Assembly: GCF_006489205.2 (NCBI RefSeq)
Contig: NZ_VFYR02000003.1
Location: forward strand, 179,462-243,461
Length of the DNA stretch: 64,000 bases
Direction: 5' to 3'
Source: Brevibacterium sp. XM4083
GTDB lineage: Bacteria > Actinomycetota > Actinomycetes > Actinomycetales > Brevibacteriaceae
Under the pieces are notes generated by a model, which ran no database searches, had not been told where the DNA came from, and saw only the letters and a list, made by a program, of their open reading frames with translations. How positions within the stretch are numbered: position 1 is the first letter of the stretch; every line of letters begins with the position of its first letter. This document shows, in pieces, positions 48,285 through 56,993 of this stretch. A program made the position numbers and the translations under genes.

Positions 48285-49372
48285 AGTCGACCCTTCCGCA
48301 TGATGACGAAGAGGAACACGCCTCCGCCGATGACTTCGATGATGATGGACACGACGCCCTCGGCGTAGAAGATGTTCTTGAGGATGAAGTACGCGCCGCC
48401 GAGGATGACGAACCCGAGCAGGGCCGCCATCGGCAGGACGTACCGGTGGTCGTAGGTGTCGGAGAACTGGTAGGCGAGCATCGCGACGAGGAACCCGAGG
48501 AAGATCATCGGCCCGATCATCGACACGGACACGGCCATGAGGATCGAGACGAAGAAGAGGATCGTGATGGTCTCGCGCGAATGGTTGAGCCCGAGATTGC
48601 CCGTCACGGACTTCCCGAGGGCGAGGACGTTGAGGCGCGGGGAGCGGAGATAGATCGCCGCGCACGCGAGCAGGCACAGCGGGACCGCGACCGGCAGGTA
48701 CGAGGCATCGGAGTTCGCGATCGACCCGAAGAGGCGGGCGGAGAGGACGTCGAACTCGCTCGGTGTCAGGGTCCGCTGCATGAACGTCGCCACCGATCCC
48801 AGGCCGCCGCCGATGACGACCCCGACGAGGAGCATGACCTCGACGTTCGCGTACTTGCCCGAGAGCAGCCAGCCGTAGAGGGCGAGCGAGAGCCCGATCA
48901 TGATGACGAGCTGGACGGTGAAGGGCACGAGGCCGCGGAGTTCGACGATGGCCGTGACCCCGAAGAAGTACATCGCCGCGGTCTGGATCGCGACGTAAAG
49001 CGACTCGAAGCCCATGATCGAGGGCGTGATGATCCGGTTGTTCGTCACCGTCTGGAAGGCGACGGTGGCGAAGGCCTGGCAGAGGGCGACGATGACGAGG
49101 ACGACGAGGCTGCGCCCCCGCAGGCCTGCGATGAGCCAGAATCCCTCGTCGGTGATCGGCAGCGGGTTGTCCCACGCGAGGAGTCCGAAGGCGATCGCGA
49201 CCGCGGCGACGGCGAGGACTGTGACGATCGTCCAGTACCGGCGGCGGGCCCGCGGGGTCGTCAGCGCACCGGAGTGCCGGGGTGTCGTCCTGGGCGCCGA
49301 GGCGGGACCCAGGGCCGTCGCACCGCGCAGCCGCGGACGGGGTTCGGGGGCGTTCATGCTCGTGTCTCTCAT
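48281..49372 (-). CDS. Iron-siderophore ABC permease (FecCD type), second subunit
   Basis: A 363-residue permease with an unusual hydrophilic N-terminal tail of about 45 residues (Pro/Arg/Ala-rich, with a GCCGAGGCGG copy at 49296) before about nine membrane segments. Conserved FecCD stretches include GFESLYVAIQTAAMYFFG and SLALYGWLLSGKYANVEVMLLVGVVIGGGLGS. With the next permease it forms the channel for a ferric siderophore, in the YclNO/CeuBC style. ATG 49357 is an alternative start. Confidence 0.93.
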   Translation of the reverse strand: MRDTSMNAPEPRPRLRGATALGPASAPRTTPRHSGALTTPRARRRYWTIVTVLAVAAVAIAFGLLAWDNPLPITDEGFWLIAGLRGRSLVVLVIVALCQAFATVAFQTVTNNRIITPSIMGFESLYVAIQTAAMYFFGVTAIVELRGLVPFTVQLVIMIGLSLALYGWLLSGKYANVEVMLLVGVVIGGGLGSVATFMQRTLTPSEFDVLSARLFGSIANSDASYLPVAVPLCLLACAAIYLRSPRLNVLALGKSVTGNLGLNHSRETITILFFVSILMAVSVSMIGPMIFLGFLVAMLAYQFSDTYDHRYVLPMAALLGFVILGGAYFILKNIFYAEGVVSIIIEVIGGGVFLFVIMRKGRL

Positions 49373-49373
49373 A

Positions 49374-50462
49374 TCAGCCGCGCCTCCTCTGACGCAGGAG
49401 GAGGGCGATGAAGACGGCCGCGCCGACGATGCCGAGGATGAGCGAGACCGGAACCTCGAACGGGGCGATGATGATCCGGCCGATGAGGTCGCAGACGGTG
49501 ACGATCGCGATGCCGAGGAGGCACACCCACGGCAGGTTCGAGCGCAGATCGTCGCCGCGGACCATCGAGACGACGTTGGGGACGATGAGCCCGAGGAACG
49601 GCAGGTAGCCGACGACGACGGTGACGACGCCGGTGGCGATCGCGACGAGGATCGTGCCGATGAGGATGACCTGGTTGTACTTGAGCCCGATGCTCGTCGA
49701 GATGTCCTTGCCGAGGCCGGCGACGGTGAAGCGGTCAGCGGTGATGAAGACGGCGACGACGACGAGGGCGACGACCCAGAGGACTTCGTACTGGCCGCGC
49801 AGGATCGAGGTGAAGCTGCCGGCGAACCAGATGCCGAGGCTCTGGAGCATATCGGTGCGCACGGCGATGAACGTCGAGACCGCCCCGACGACCGCGCCGA
49901 GCATGATCCCGACGATCGGGACGATGAGGGAGGACTTGAGCGAGACGCGGCGGAGGAAGAGGAAGAAGACGAGCGTGCCGATGAATGCGGCGAGGATCGC
50001 GCCGATCATCCGCTGCACGATCGACGCATCGGGGTAGATGATGACGGTGAGCATGAGGCCGAGGCCCGCCCACTCGGTCGTGCCGGTCGTCGTCGGTTCG
50101 ACGAAGCGGTTCTGCGTGAGCAGCTGCATGACGAGGCCGCACATCGCCATCGCCGCGCCCGCGAGGATGAGGGCGATCGTGCGCGGCACCCGGGTGATCT
50201 GGAACATCTCCGCACCGTCGGCGGCGCCGAAGATGTCGTAGACCCCGGTGAGCAGGGACGCAGCGATGAGCCCGAGCACCCCGATCGTCGCAAGCGCGAG
50301 CTTCCAGCTCAGCAGCCGGTACCCGCCCGCGGTGCCGGTGGACCCGGCCGCGCGGCGAGCACGTGGACCGTCGGCGACGGCGACCGCCTCGGCGGGGGAA
50401 TCCCCCTTCGCCGAGGCGGTCGCCGTCTCCCGTGGTCGGGAGGTGTTCTCTGGTGTCGTCAT
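49374..50462 (-). CDS. Iron-siderophore ABC permease (FecCD type), first subunit
   Basis: A 362-residue permease. The membrane part starts near YRLLSWKLALATIGVLGLIAASLL; RVPRTIALILAGAAMAMCGLVMQLLTQNRFVEPTTTGTTEWAGLG is the diagnostic FecCD start of the channel domain. The first 45 residues are an Ala/Ser/Glu/Arg-rich tail encoded by a 19-bp-arm palindrome made of two opposed GCCGAGGCGG copies (50376-50427). It ends just ahead of the second permease. Confidence 0.93.
   Translation of the reverse strand: MTTPENTSRPRETATASAKGDSPAEAVAVADGPRARRAAGSTGTAGGYRLLSWKLALATIGVLGLIAASLLTGVYDIFGAADGAEMFQITRVPRTIALILAGAAMAMCGLVMQLLTQNRFVEPTTTGTTEWAGLGLMLTVIIYPDASIVQRMIGAILAAFIGTLVFFLFLRRVSLKSSLIVPIVGIMLGAVVGAVSTFIAVRTDMLQSLGIWFAGSFTSILRGQYEVLWVVALVVVAVFITADRFTVAGLGKDISTSIGLKYNQVILIGTILVAIATGVVTVVVGYLPFLGLIVPNVVSMVRGDDLRSNLPWVCLLGIAIVTVCDLIGRIIIAPFEVPVSLILGIVGAAVFIALLLRQRRRG
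50376..50427. repeat. Palindrome inside the permease 5' coding region
   Basis: GACGGCGACCGCCTCGGCG (50376-50394) pairs perfectly with 50409-50427, with a further GGGGG/CCCCC inside the loop. It lies 35-87 bases into the gene and encodes its non-conserved tail. As RNA it would be a very stable stem near the start. Confidence 0.85.
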
Positions 50463-50500
50463 TCTGCCGATTTCCCGTTGTGCCGCAGCGGCTGACCTGC

Positions 50501-51493
50501 TTACTTCGCGGCTTCGAGCTTGTCGGCGAAGGAGTTGAAGAACTCGGTGTAGGTCTGGATGCCCTCGTTGAGGTAGGTGTCCTGCGGGAAGTAGACGATC
50601 TTGTCGTCCTTGATCGCCGGCACGTCCTTGAGCGCCTCGGACTTCTCGAGCACCTCGGCCGCCGGCGCCGAGCCCTTCTCGCGCTCGTCGGGGGCGAAGG
50701 AGGCGTCGCGGTCCATGACGAGCATGAGGTCGGGCTGCGACTTCGCGATCGCCTCGACGGAGATGTCGTCTCCCTGGTGATCCTCGCTGCCGTTCTCGAC
50801 CTCGAGGGCCGGCTGGAGATCGAGGATGTCGAAGACCGGGCCGACGGTGCGTCCGACGGTCGGGGCGACGTAGCCGATGTCACCCGCCGAGGTGATGACG
50901 CCCATGGTCTTGTCGCTGCCGTTGTAGGCGGCCTTCGCGCGCTCGATCGAGGCGTCGAAGTCCTCGACGAGCTTGGTCGCTTCGTCCTGCTTGCCGAAGA
51001 CCTCGCCGAGGGTCGTCGTCTGGCGGCGCAGCTCCTCGTCGAAGGGCTGGTCGTCACGCGGATCGAGTTCGAGGACGACGGCGTCGGGAGCGAGCTTCTG
51101 GAGGTCGTCGTGGAACTGCGCGAAGCGCTGTCCGTTGACGATGAGGTCGGGCTTCGCGGCCGCGACCTGCTCGAGGTCGGGTTCGCGGTGGCTGCCGAGG
51201 TTCTTGATGGTCTCGTTCGTCGTGTACGAGAGGCCTTCGGGCATGAGGCTGACGGCGGCGCCGCTGAGTTCGACGCCCCACGAGTCGAGGGTCTCGAACG
51301 TGCGGTTGTCCGTGGCCACGACCGAGGTCGGCGGGGTCGTCACGGTCTGTGTGCCGTTGTTATCCTCGACCTCGACGGTTCCAGCGGCACCCGAGGTGCT
51401 CTGTTCGCTGGACTCGGCGCTGGCAGCGCAACCGGACAGGGCCAGGGCCAGGGCGCCGACGGCGGCACCGAGGCGGAGGCGGGTCGAGATCAT
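50501..51493 (-). CDS. Siderophore-binding lipoprotein (YclQ/CeuE-like)
   Basis: A 330-residue binding protein with a lipobox (LSGC, about residues 19-22). The mature part follows the class III binding-protein pattern: VEVEDNNGTQTVTTPPTSVVATDNRTFETLDSWGVEL, KNLGSHREPDLEQVAAAKPDLIVNGQRF and the closing TYLNEGIQTYTEFFNSFADKLE. It captures ferric catecholate or hydroxamate siderophores for the permease pair. A DtxR-like box stands 58 bp upstream of the start, so the operon should be shut when iron is plentiful. Confidence 0.94.
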   Translation of the reverse strand: MISTRLRLGAAVGALALALSGCAASAESSEQSTSGAAGTVEVEDNNGTQTVTTPPTSVVATDNRTFETLDSWGVELSGAAVSLMPEGLSYTTNETIKNLGSHREPDLEQVAAAKPDLIVNGQRFAQFHDDLQKLAPDAVVLELDPRDDQPFDEELRRQTTTLGEVFGKQDEATKLVEDFDASIERAKAAYNGSDKTMGVITSAGDIGYVAPTVGRTVGPVFDILDLQPALEVENGSEDHQGDDISVEAIAKSQPDLMLVMDRDASFAPDEREKGSAPAAEVLEKSEALKDVPAIKDDKIVYFPQDTYLNEGIQTYTEFFNSFADKLEAAK

Positions 51494-51550
51494 CGTGTTC
51501 TACTTCCTTCAGGGGACTGCGTATGTCGTCAGATGTGAACCATCTGCGCA

Positions 51551-51569
51551 TTAGCTTAGCCTAAGCTTC
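51551..51569. promoter_or_regulatory. DtxR/IdeR iron box
   Basis: TTAGCTTAGCCTAAGCTTC matches the palindromic DtxR/IdeR consensus TTAGGTTAGCCTAACCTAA at most positions, with a symmetric G-to-C and C-to-G swap. It lies just upstream of the siderophore operon. Confidence 0.85.
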
Positions 51570-51628
51570 AAGAAATAGACGACATCGATATTGCGTTATT
51601 CAGGTCACAGTTTCCCGCGCAGCGATCC

Positions 51629-52696
51629 TCAGAGCACGGCGAGGAGGCGGTCGAGCTCGGCGGGCGAATCCGCGGCGGCGGTCGCGCCCCGACTGCCGCC
51701 TCGGCGCACGGCAGCGCCGGACTCCTCGGCGATGAGCGCTCCCCCGGCGTAGTCGTAGATCCCGAGTCCGCGCTCGGCGTAGCTCGTCACCTTGCCTTCG
51801 GCGACCATGCAGAGGTCGATCGCCGCCGATCCGCACCTGCGGATGTCGTTGTAGCCGGCGAGGAGTTCGGGCAGCTTCGCCAGCTGCGCCGCCCGCCCCT
51901 CCTCCGTGTAGGCGAATCCCGTCGCGAGCAGTCTCCCGCTCAGTCCCGCAGGCTCACCGGTCAGACGGGTCGCGGGAATCGCGGCTGCCGAGTCGCCGAG
52001 TTCTGAAAGCCGATCGACGAGACGACCGTCGACTCGGTAGGCCCCGTGCCCGCGGCCGGCCAGCCAGGTCACCCCGAGACCCGGAGACGCCACCAGCCCG
52101 ATCAGCCAGCCCTCGTCCTCACCTCCGGGCACAGCGGCTCCAGGGCCAGCGCCCTCGGAGTCGGTGCCCTCAGAGCCAGTGTCCTCAGAGTCGGCGCCCT
52201 CGAAGATCGCGTCGACACTCTGGCGCACCCCGACGGAGAACGCGAAGTGCTCGATACCGCGGACGAAGTTGACCGTGCCGTCGATGGGGTCGACATGCCA
52301 CTCGAGCCGCTGACCGCCATCGAGGTCGGTGACATCGAGGTCAGCCGCCGCGACGAGCGCGCCCGCCCCGGGATCGAAGAGGCTCAGTCGCCCGAGCAGG
52401 GCGCGGTCGAAGAAGTCGACAGGGTCGATCGCCTCGGCGCCCTCCTCGCCGATCATCAGGTCACCCGGCCGCACGGCGCGCAGATATCCGCGCACGAGCG
52501 CTTCGATCTGGGCATCGGCGGCCGTGACGAGATCGTTCGGAGACGATTTCGTATCGACGACCGAGGCATCGAGATCGGCGCCGAGGACGGCACGCCACTG
52601 GGACATCTGTTCCCAGGCGATGATGGAGAGATCTGCCGCGATGCGGACGAGCGGGTGATCGGAGAGGCTGCGCGGCAGCGAACCGGATGCTGTCAT
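51629..52696 (-). CDS. Inositol monophosphatase family protein with acidic insertion
   Basis: A 355-residue protein; the family is usually about 260-280. Visible metal motifs: GEEG (83-86) and HVDPIDGTVNFVRGI (134-148), with the distal YDYAGGALIAEESGA motif. Likely a phosphatase on inositol phosphate or PAP-type substrates. Residues about 165-196 are an Asp/Glu/Gly/Ser-rich insertion of near repeats (EDTGSEGTDSEGAGP). TAAGGT lies 6 nt before ATG 52696 on the complement, so the transcript is leaderless. Confidence 0.88.
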   Translation of the reverse strand: MTASGSLPRSLSDHPLVRIAADLSIIAWEQMSQWRAVLGADLDASVVDTKSSPNDLVTAADAQIEALVRGYLRAVRPGDLMIGEEGAEAIDPVDFFDRALLGRLSLFDPGAGALVAAADLDVTDLDGGQRLEWHVDPIDGTVNFVRGIEHFAFSVGVRQSVDAIFEGADSEDTGSEGTDSEGAGPGAAVPGGEDEGWLIGLVASPGLGVTWLAGRGHGAYRVDGRLVDRLSELGDSAAAIPATRLTGEPAGLSGRLLATGFAYTEEGRAAQLAKLPELLAGYNDIRRCGSAAIDLCMVAEGKVTSYAERGLGIYDYAGGALIAEESGAAVRRGGSRGATAAADSPAELDRLLAVL

Positions 52697-53072
52697 GCGG
52701 CCACCTTAACGCGCGGTCGCACGCGCATGCCGGGCCGCCCGAGCCCGCCGAATGTCACACGATCATCACAATCGGAAATTCTCGGACGCGCGGAATCTCC
52801 ACGACGGTATCGTTCACCTGCCGTGGATCGAACGCTCAGCTTCCGTCCACTGAAAGTCCAGCGGAACGGGTTAGTTTAACGCCGAGAATTAATCCCGCTT
52901 TACCGTGTAAATATCAATTCAAAACCCGCGGCGAGATTAGCCTCGGAAAATGCAATGGAACTGTCGATTTCCGAATCCCGCGGTGTCGCTCCCGCGCCGC
53001 ACCGGGCGTCTGAGAGCGCGCGTGAGCGCAGGGCCACTTCCGGCGGCCCTGCGCTTCACACGGTCAGATGAC
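52697..53072. other. AT-rich spacer downstream of the small HTH gene
   Basis: Apart from the promoter of the phosphatase gene, I see no gene here. The stretch 52865-52970 (AGTTTAACG...TAAATATCAATTCAAAAC) is strikingly AT-rich against the rest of the window. Both flanking genes run on the minus strand. Confidence 0.5.
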
Positions 53073-53390
53073 TCACTCGGCGGCGACGGCCGATGTCTCA
53101 GCAGCCGGGACCGAGGCACCGGAGCCAGCCGCTCCGGCCTGCGATCCGGCCTTCTCACCAGAGTTCTCTGCGCGTTTGACGCGTCCATGGCGGCGGACGA
53201 TCTCCTGCACCGCCTGAGACGAGGTGCCGGCGGCCTCGGCGATGGCGCCGAAGGTCGCCCCCTCCTCGCGAGCGCGGAGGATCGACATGACGTAATTCGT
53301 GTTGATCTTGGTCCGCTGTCGGGAAATTCTTCTCACAGCCGCAACCAGGGCTGTCTGATCTACTGTTAATTCACGAGCGCGACGTGACAT
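53073..53390 (-). CDS. Small HTH protein with disordered Ala/Gly/Ser tail
   Basis: A 105-residue protein starting MSRRARELTVDQ. The middle looks like a helix-turn-helix (GATFGAIAEAAGTSSQAVQEIVRRHG) preceded by a basic segment (RRISRQRTKINTNYVMS). The last 35 residues are Ala/Gly/Ser/Glu-rich and probably unstructured. AAGGAAAG precedes the ATG. It stands alone in an AT-rich pocket between the phosphatase and the FAD/Fe-S dehydrogenase. I cannot name a family; a DNA-binding role is an inference. Confidence 0.65.
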   Translation of the reverse strand: MSRRARELTVDQTALVAAVRRISRQRTKINTNYVMSILRAREEGATFGAIAEAAGTSSQAVQEIVRRHGRVKRAENSGEKAGSQAGAAGSGASVPAAETSAVAAE

Positions 53391-53537
53391 TGTTCTTTCC
53401 TTGCCTGCACATGTGGCCCACCGCCACAGGAAAATGTCCTTCCATTAAATACCACGACGCCTATGCGACGCCAATTTTTCCCGAATACTGGAAGCGGGGG
53501 AGCTTATGCTCCACCGAATAGTTACAAAACGGTAACG

Positions 53538-53586
53538 GAGTGCAATTGCACTCTTTGGCAACGTTAATTGCCCATTCGGTGCACTC
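53538..53586. promoter_or_regulatory. Operator GAGTGCAATTGCACTC plus half site
   Basis: A perfect 16-bp palindrome (53538-53553) and a repeated half GTGCACTC (53579-53586) lie upstream of the FAD/Fe-S dehydrogenase. The regulator is not encoded nearby. Confidence 0.6.
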
Positions 53587-53620
53587 GATCGCCTGCGCTG
53601 ACGGTGGCAGAATGCACACC

Positions 53621-56527
53621 ATGACGACTTCGGAGCGCCCCCTCACCGGGCAGTCTGACGCTCTGCCCGCCGTCGCGGACATCGTCGCCGAGCTCGCCCA
53701 GGCCGGTCTCGAGGTCACCGCGGATCCCGCCGACCGGGCGGCCTACTCCTCCGACGCCTCGCTCTTCCGACTCGTGCCGGCGGCCATCGTCTTCCCGCGC
53801 GGCGCCGACGACGTCGCGGCGGTCCTCGCAGTGTCCCGCCGCCTCGGCGTGCCCGTGACGAGTCGCGGTGCCGGCACGTCGATCGCCGGCAATGCGATCG
53901 GCACCGGGATCGTCCTCGACTTCTCCCGCCATATGACAGCGGTCCTCGACCTCGATCCGGCCGCGCAGACGGCCTGGGTCGAGCCCGGCTGCGTCCACGC
54001 CACCCTGCAGGCCGCAGCCCGGGTCCACGGCCTGCGCTTCGGACCCGACCCCTCGACGCACACGCGCTGCACGATCGGCGGCATGATCGGCAACAATGCG
54101 TGCGGCCCGCGCGCGCTCGGCTACGGCCGGACGGGTGCGAACCTCCTCGCACTCACGGTCATGCTCGTCGACGGGACGATCGTCGACCTCGACGAGACGA
54201 ACCCGGCAGCGCTCTTCCCGCGCCTCCACGCGCTCGTCGCCGACCACCTCGGCGTCATCCGCACCCATCTCGGCACGTTCTCCCGGCAGGTCTCCGGCTA
54301 CGGACTCGAAGCCCTGCTGCCGGAGAACGGCTTCGACGTCCGCCGCGCCTTCGCCGGCTCCGAGGGCACGTGGGGCATCGTGCTCGCCGCGAAGATGCAG
54401 CTGGTCCAGGAGCCGGCCCACACCGCAGCGGTCGTCCTCGGGTACCCGGACATGGTCGTCGCCGCCCACGACGCGCCGCTGCTGAGCGACTTCCCCGTCG
54501 CCGCGTGCGAGGGGCTCGATTCGCGGATGCTCGATCGCGTCGTCGCGGCCAAGGGCGCCGAGGCGGTCCCCGCGCTGCCGGCCGGCGCAGGCTGGCTCGT
54601 CGTCGAGCTCACCGGCGACGACGAGGCCGTGCTCGCCGGTCAGACGCAGCGGCTCATCGCCGAGGCGCGCGCCGGCGATGCCGCGGTCCTCGATGCCGGC
54701 GCAGCCGCCGAGGTGTGGGCGATCCGCGCCGACGGCGCCGGACTCGTCTCCCGCACCCCCGACGGCCGGGACGCCCACGCGGGATGGGAGGATTCCGCGG
54801 TTCCGGTCGAGCACCTCGGCGACTATCTCCGGGATCTCATGGATCTGCTCGACGAGCACGGTCTGTGGGGCATCCCCTACGGGCACTTCGGCGACGGGTG
54901 CCTGCACATGCGCGTCGACTTCCCGCTCGATGCGGAGCGCGGGACGAGCGTGATGCGGGACTTCCTCGTTGCCGCGACACGGCTCGTCGCCCGCTACGGC
55001 GGGTCGGTCTCCGGCGAGCACGGCGACGGACGGGCCCGGTCGGAGCTGCTGCCGCTCCTCTATCCGCCCGAGGTCATGGACCTCTTTCGCGCGGTCAAGG
55101 AGCTCTTCGACCCGCGGCATCTCCTCGGCCCCGGCGTCATCGTCGATCCCGATCCGCTCGACGCATCGATCCGACTCGCGCAGCTGCCGGCCCGGGCACC
55201 GCTGTCCGCGGAGCTCGCGTTCGCCTATCCCGGGGACGCCGAGGGCTTCGCCTCCGCCGTCCACCGATGCACCGGGGTGGGCAAATGCCGCGCGGACTCC
55301 GCTGCGACCGGCGGGACCATGTGCCCGTCGTTCCAGGCCACACGGGATGAGAAGCATTCGACGCGCGGCCGGGCGCGAGTGCTCCAGGAGATGGTCTCCG
55401 GCGATCTGCTCGCCACCGCGTGGGACTCCCCCGCCGTCGCCGAGGCGCTCGACCTGTGCCTCTCATGCAAGGCGTGCGGCAGCGAATGCCCGACCGGCAC
55501 GGACATGGCGACGTACAAGGCCGAGGTCCTCCACCAGTCCTACCGGGGACGACTGCGGCCGCGCTCGCACTACTCGCTCGGCTTCCTGCCGCAGCTCGCG
55601 CGGGCCGTGACCCCGCTCGCCTCGCTCGTCAACCGGGTGGCACGGCTGCCCGGGATCGGCACGGTCGGCAAGCGGCTGGCCGGCATCGACTCCCGCCGGA
55701 CGATTCCCGTGTTCGCGCCGACGACGTTCCGTTCCTGGTGGTCACACCGCGACACGGCTCGTGCGGGCACCGCCGCGAGATCCCGCGCAGACCGCCTCGG
55801 CGAGGTCGTCCTCTTCGCGGACACATGGTCGAATCACTTCGCGCCGCGCATCCTCAGCGCCGCCGTCGCCGTCCTCGAGCACGCCGGCGTCACGGTCCGT
55901 ATCGTCGAGCAGACGGTGTGCTGCGGTCTGCCGCTCATCTCCACCGGTCAGCTCGATGCCGCTCGGACCAACCTCGGTGAGACCGTTGCGGCCCTCGAGG
56001 CGACGGGCGACGTCCCCATCGTCGGGGTCGAGCCCTCGTGTCTGGCCACGCTGAGAGACGATGCGCAGAAGCTCCTCGGCGGGGAGGCCGCCGCCCGGGT
56101 CGGATCACGTGTGCAGACGCTCGCACAGTTCCTGCTCTCCGTCGGCGCCGAACTGCCGGATCTGCGCGGGGTGAGTGCGACCGTGCAGCCGCACTGCCAC
56201 CAGTCGGCGGTGCTCGGCACCGCCGCCGATCGCGAGCTGCTCTCCCGGGCCGGGGCCACGGCGCGCTTCCTCGGCGGGTGCTGCGGGCTGGCCGGGAACT
56301 TCGGGGTCGAGGAGGGCCATTACGAGACCTCGGTCGCCGTCGCCGAGGTGGCCCTGCTTCCGGCGCTGCGTGACGTGCGTGGCGATGGAGCAGACCCCGA
56401 GCTGAGCGTCGTCCTCGCCGACGGCTATTCGTGCCGGACGCAGATCGCCGATCTCAGCGACGCCCGGGGAGTTTCGCTCGCCGAACTCCTCGCGTGGGGC
56501 CACGGCCTCGACACACCCCGCCCGTGA
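53621..56527 (+). CDS. Fused FAD-binding/Fe-S D-2-hydroxyacid (D-lactate-type) dehydrogenase
   Basis: A 968-residue fusion. N-terminal FAD-binding_4 domain (VTSRGAGTSIAGNAIG, MIGNNACGPRALGYGRTGAN), then FAD-oxidase C domain (SGEHGDGRARSELLPLLYPPEV), then a ferredoxin-type region (CTGVGKCRADS...CPSFQ and CLSCKACGSECPTGTDM), then two CCG domains (VCCGLPLISTGQLD and GGCCGLAGNFG). This is the layout of GlcD-GlcF-type fusions that oxidise D-lactate or related acids and pass electrons to the quinone pool. CAGAAT lies 7 nt before ATG 53621 (leaderless). ATG 53612 is an alternative. Confidence 0.92.
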   Translation: MTTSERPLTGQSDALPAVADIVAELAQAGLEVTADPADRAAYSSDASLFRLVPAAIVFPRGADDVAAVLAVSRRLGVPVTSRGAGTSIAGNAIGTGIVLDFSRHMTAVLDLDPAAQTAWVEPGCVHATLQAAARVHGLRFGPDPSTHTRCTIGGMIGNNACGPRALGYGRTGANLLALTVMLVDGTIVDLDETNPAALFPRLHALVADHLGVIRTHLGTFSRQVSGYGLEALLPENGFDVRRAFAGSEGTWGIVLAAKMQLVQEPAHTAAVVLGYPDMVVAAHDAPLLSDFPVAACEGLDSRMLDRVVAAKGAEAVPALPAGAGWLVVELTGDDEAVLAGQTQRLIAEARAGDAAVLDAGAAAEVWAIRADGAGLVSRTPDGRDAHAGWEDSAVPVEHLGDYLRDLMDLLDEHGLWGIPYGHFGDGCLHMRVDFPLDAERGTSVMRDFLVAATRLVARYGGSVSGEHGDGRARSELLPLLYPPEVMDLFRAVKELFDPRHLLGPGVIVDPDPLDASIRLAQLPARAPLSAELAFAYPGDAEGFASAVHRCTGVGKCRADSAATGGTMCPSFQATRDEKHSTRGRARVLQEMVSGDLLATAWDSPAVAEALDLCLSCKACGSECPTGTDMATYKAEVLHQSYRGRLRPRSHYSLGFLPQLARAVTPLASLVNRVARLPGIGTVGKRLAGIDSRRTIPVFAPTTFRSWWSHRDTARAGTAARSRADRLGEVVLFADTWSNHFAPRILSAAVAVLEHAGVTVRIVEQTVCCGLPLISTGQLDAARTNLGETVAALEATGDVPIVGVEPSCLATLRDDAQKLLGGEAAARVGSRVQTLAQFLLSVGAELPDLRGVSATVQPHCHQSAVLGTAADRELLSRAGATARFLGGCCGLAGNFGVEEGHYETSVAVAEVALLPALRDVRGDGADPELSVVLADGYSCRTQIADLSDARGVSLAELLAWGHGLDTPRP

Positions 56528-56559
56528 GAAGTGCCGGGCTGAGGCCTTCGCAGCCGGGC

Positions 56560-56949
56560 TCAGGCCTTCGCGGTGAGGACGGGGACTTCGGCTTCGAGGA
56601 GGATGCGCTGAGCCTGTGAGCCGAGGATGAACTTCCCGATCGCCGAGCGCTTCCGCAGTCCGATGACGATGAGCTGGGCGTCGTGTTCGGCGGCGAGGTC
56701 GTTGAGGGTGCCCGGCACGTCGTCCTCGTGGTCGGGCTGGAGGACGCTGACGGCAACACCCGACTCCTCGCCGAGGGCGACGATGCGATCGATGTCGTCC
56801 TGGTCGATCTCGGTGGGAGCGCCGCTGGCCCCGCGTCGCTGGGAGTTGACGACGACCGCGCTCGAGGAGCGCAGTGCCGCCTCCGCGAATCCCGCACGCA
56901 GTGCCGCTTCGCCCTCCGGGGCAGGAAGATAGCCGATGAGTATCGTCAT
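56560..56949 (-). CDS. Universal stress protein (UspA fold)
   Basis: A 129-residue single-domain Usp: TILIGYLPAPEGEAALRAGF at the start and the nucleotide-binding tail LIVIGLRKRSAIGKFILGSQAQRILLEAEVPVLT, in which GxR-9-GS is recognisable. Probably binds ATP and helps tolerance of stress. TATACT lies 7 nt before ATG 56949 on the complement, so it is leaderless. It is convergent with the FAD/Fe-S dehydrogenase. Confidence 0.9.
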   Translation of the reverse strand: MTILIGYLPAPEGEAALRAGFAEAALRSSSAVVVNSQRRGASGAPTEIDQDDIDRIVALGEESGVAVSVLQPDHEDDVPGTLNDLAAEHDAQLIVIGLRKRSAIGKFILGSQAQRILLEAEVPVLTAKA

Positions 56950-56993
56950 GGGTTCAAGTATATGGATGACCGCACGGGCGGTTCACCGTGCGG

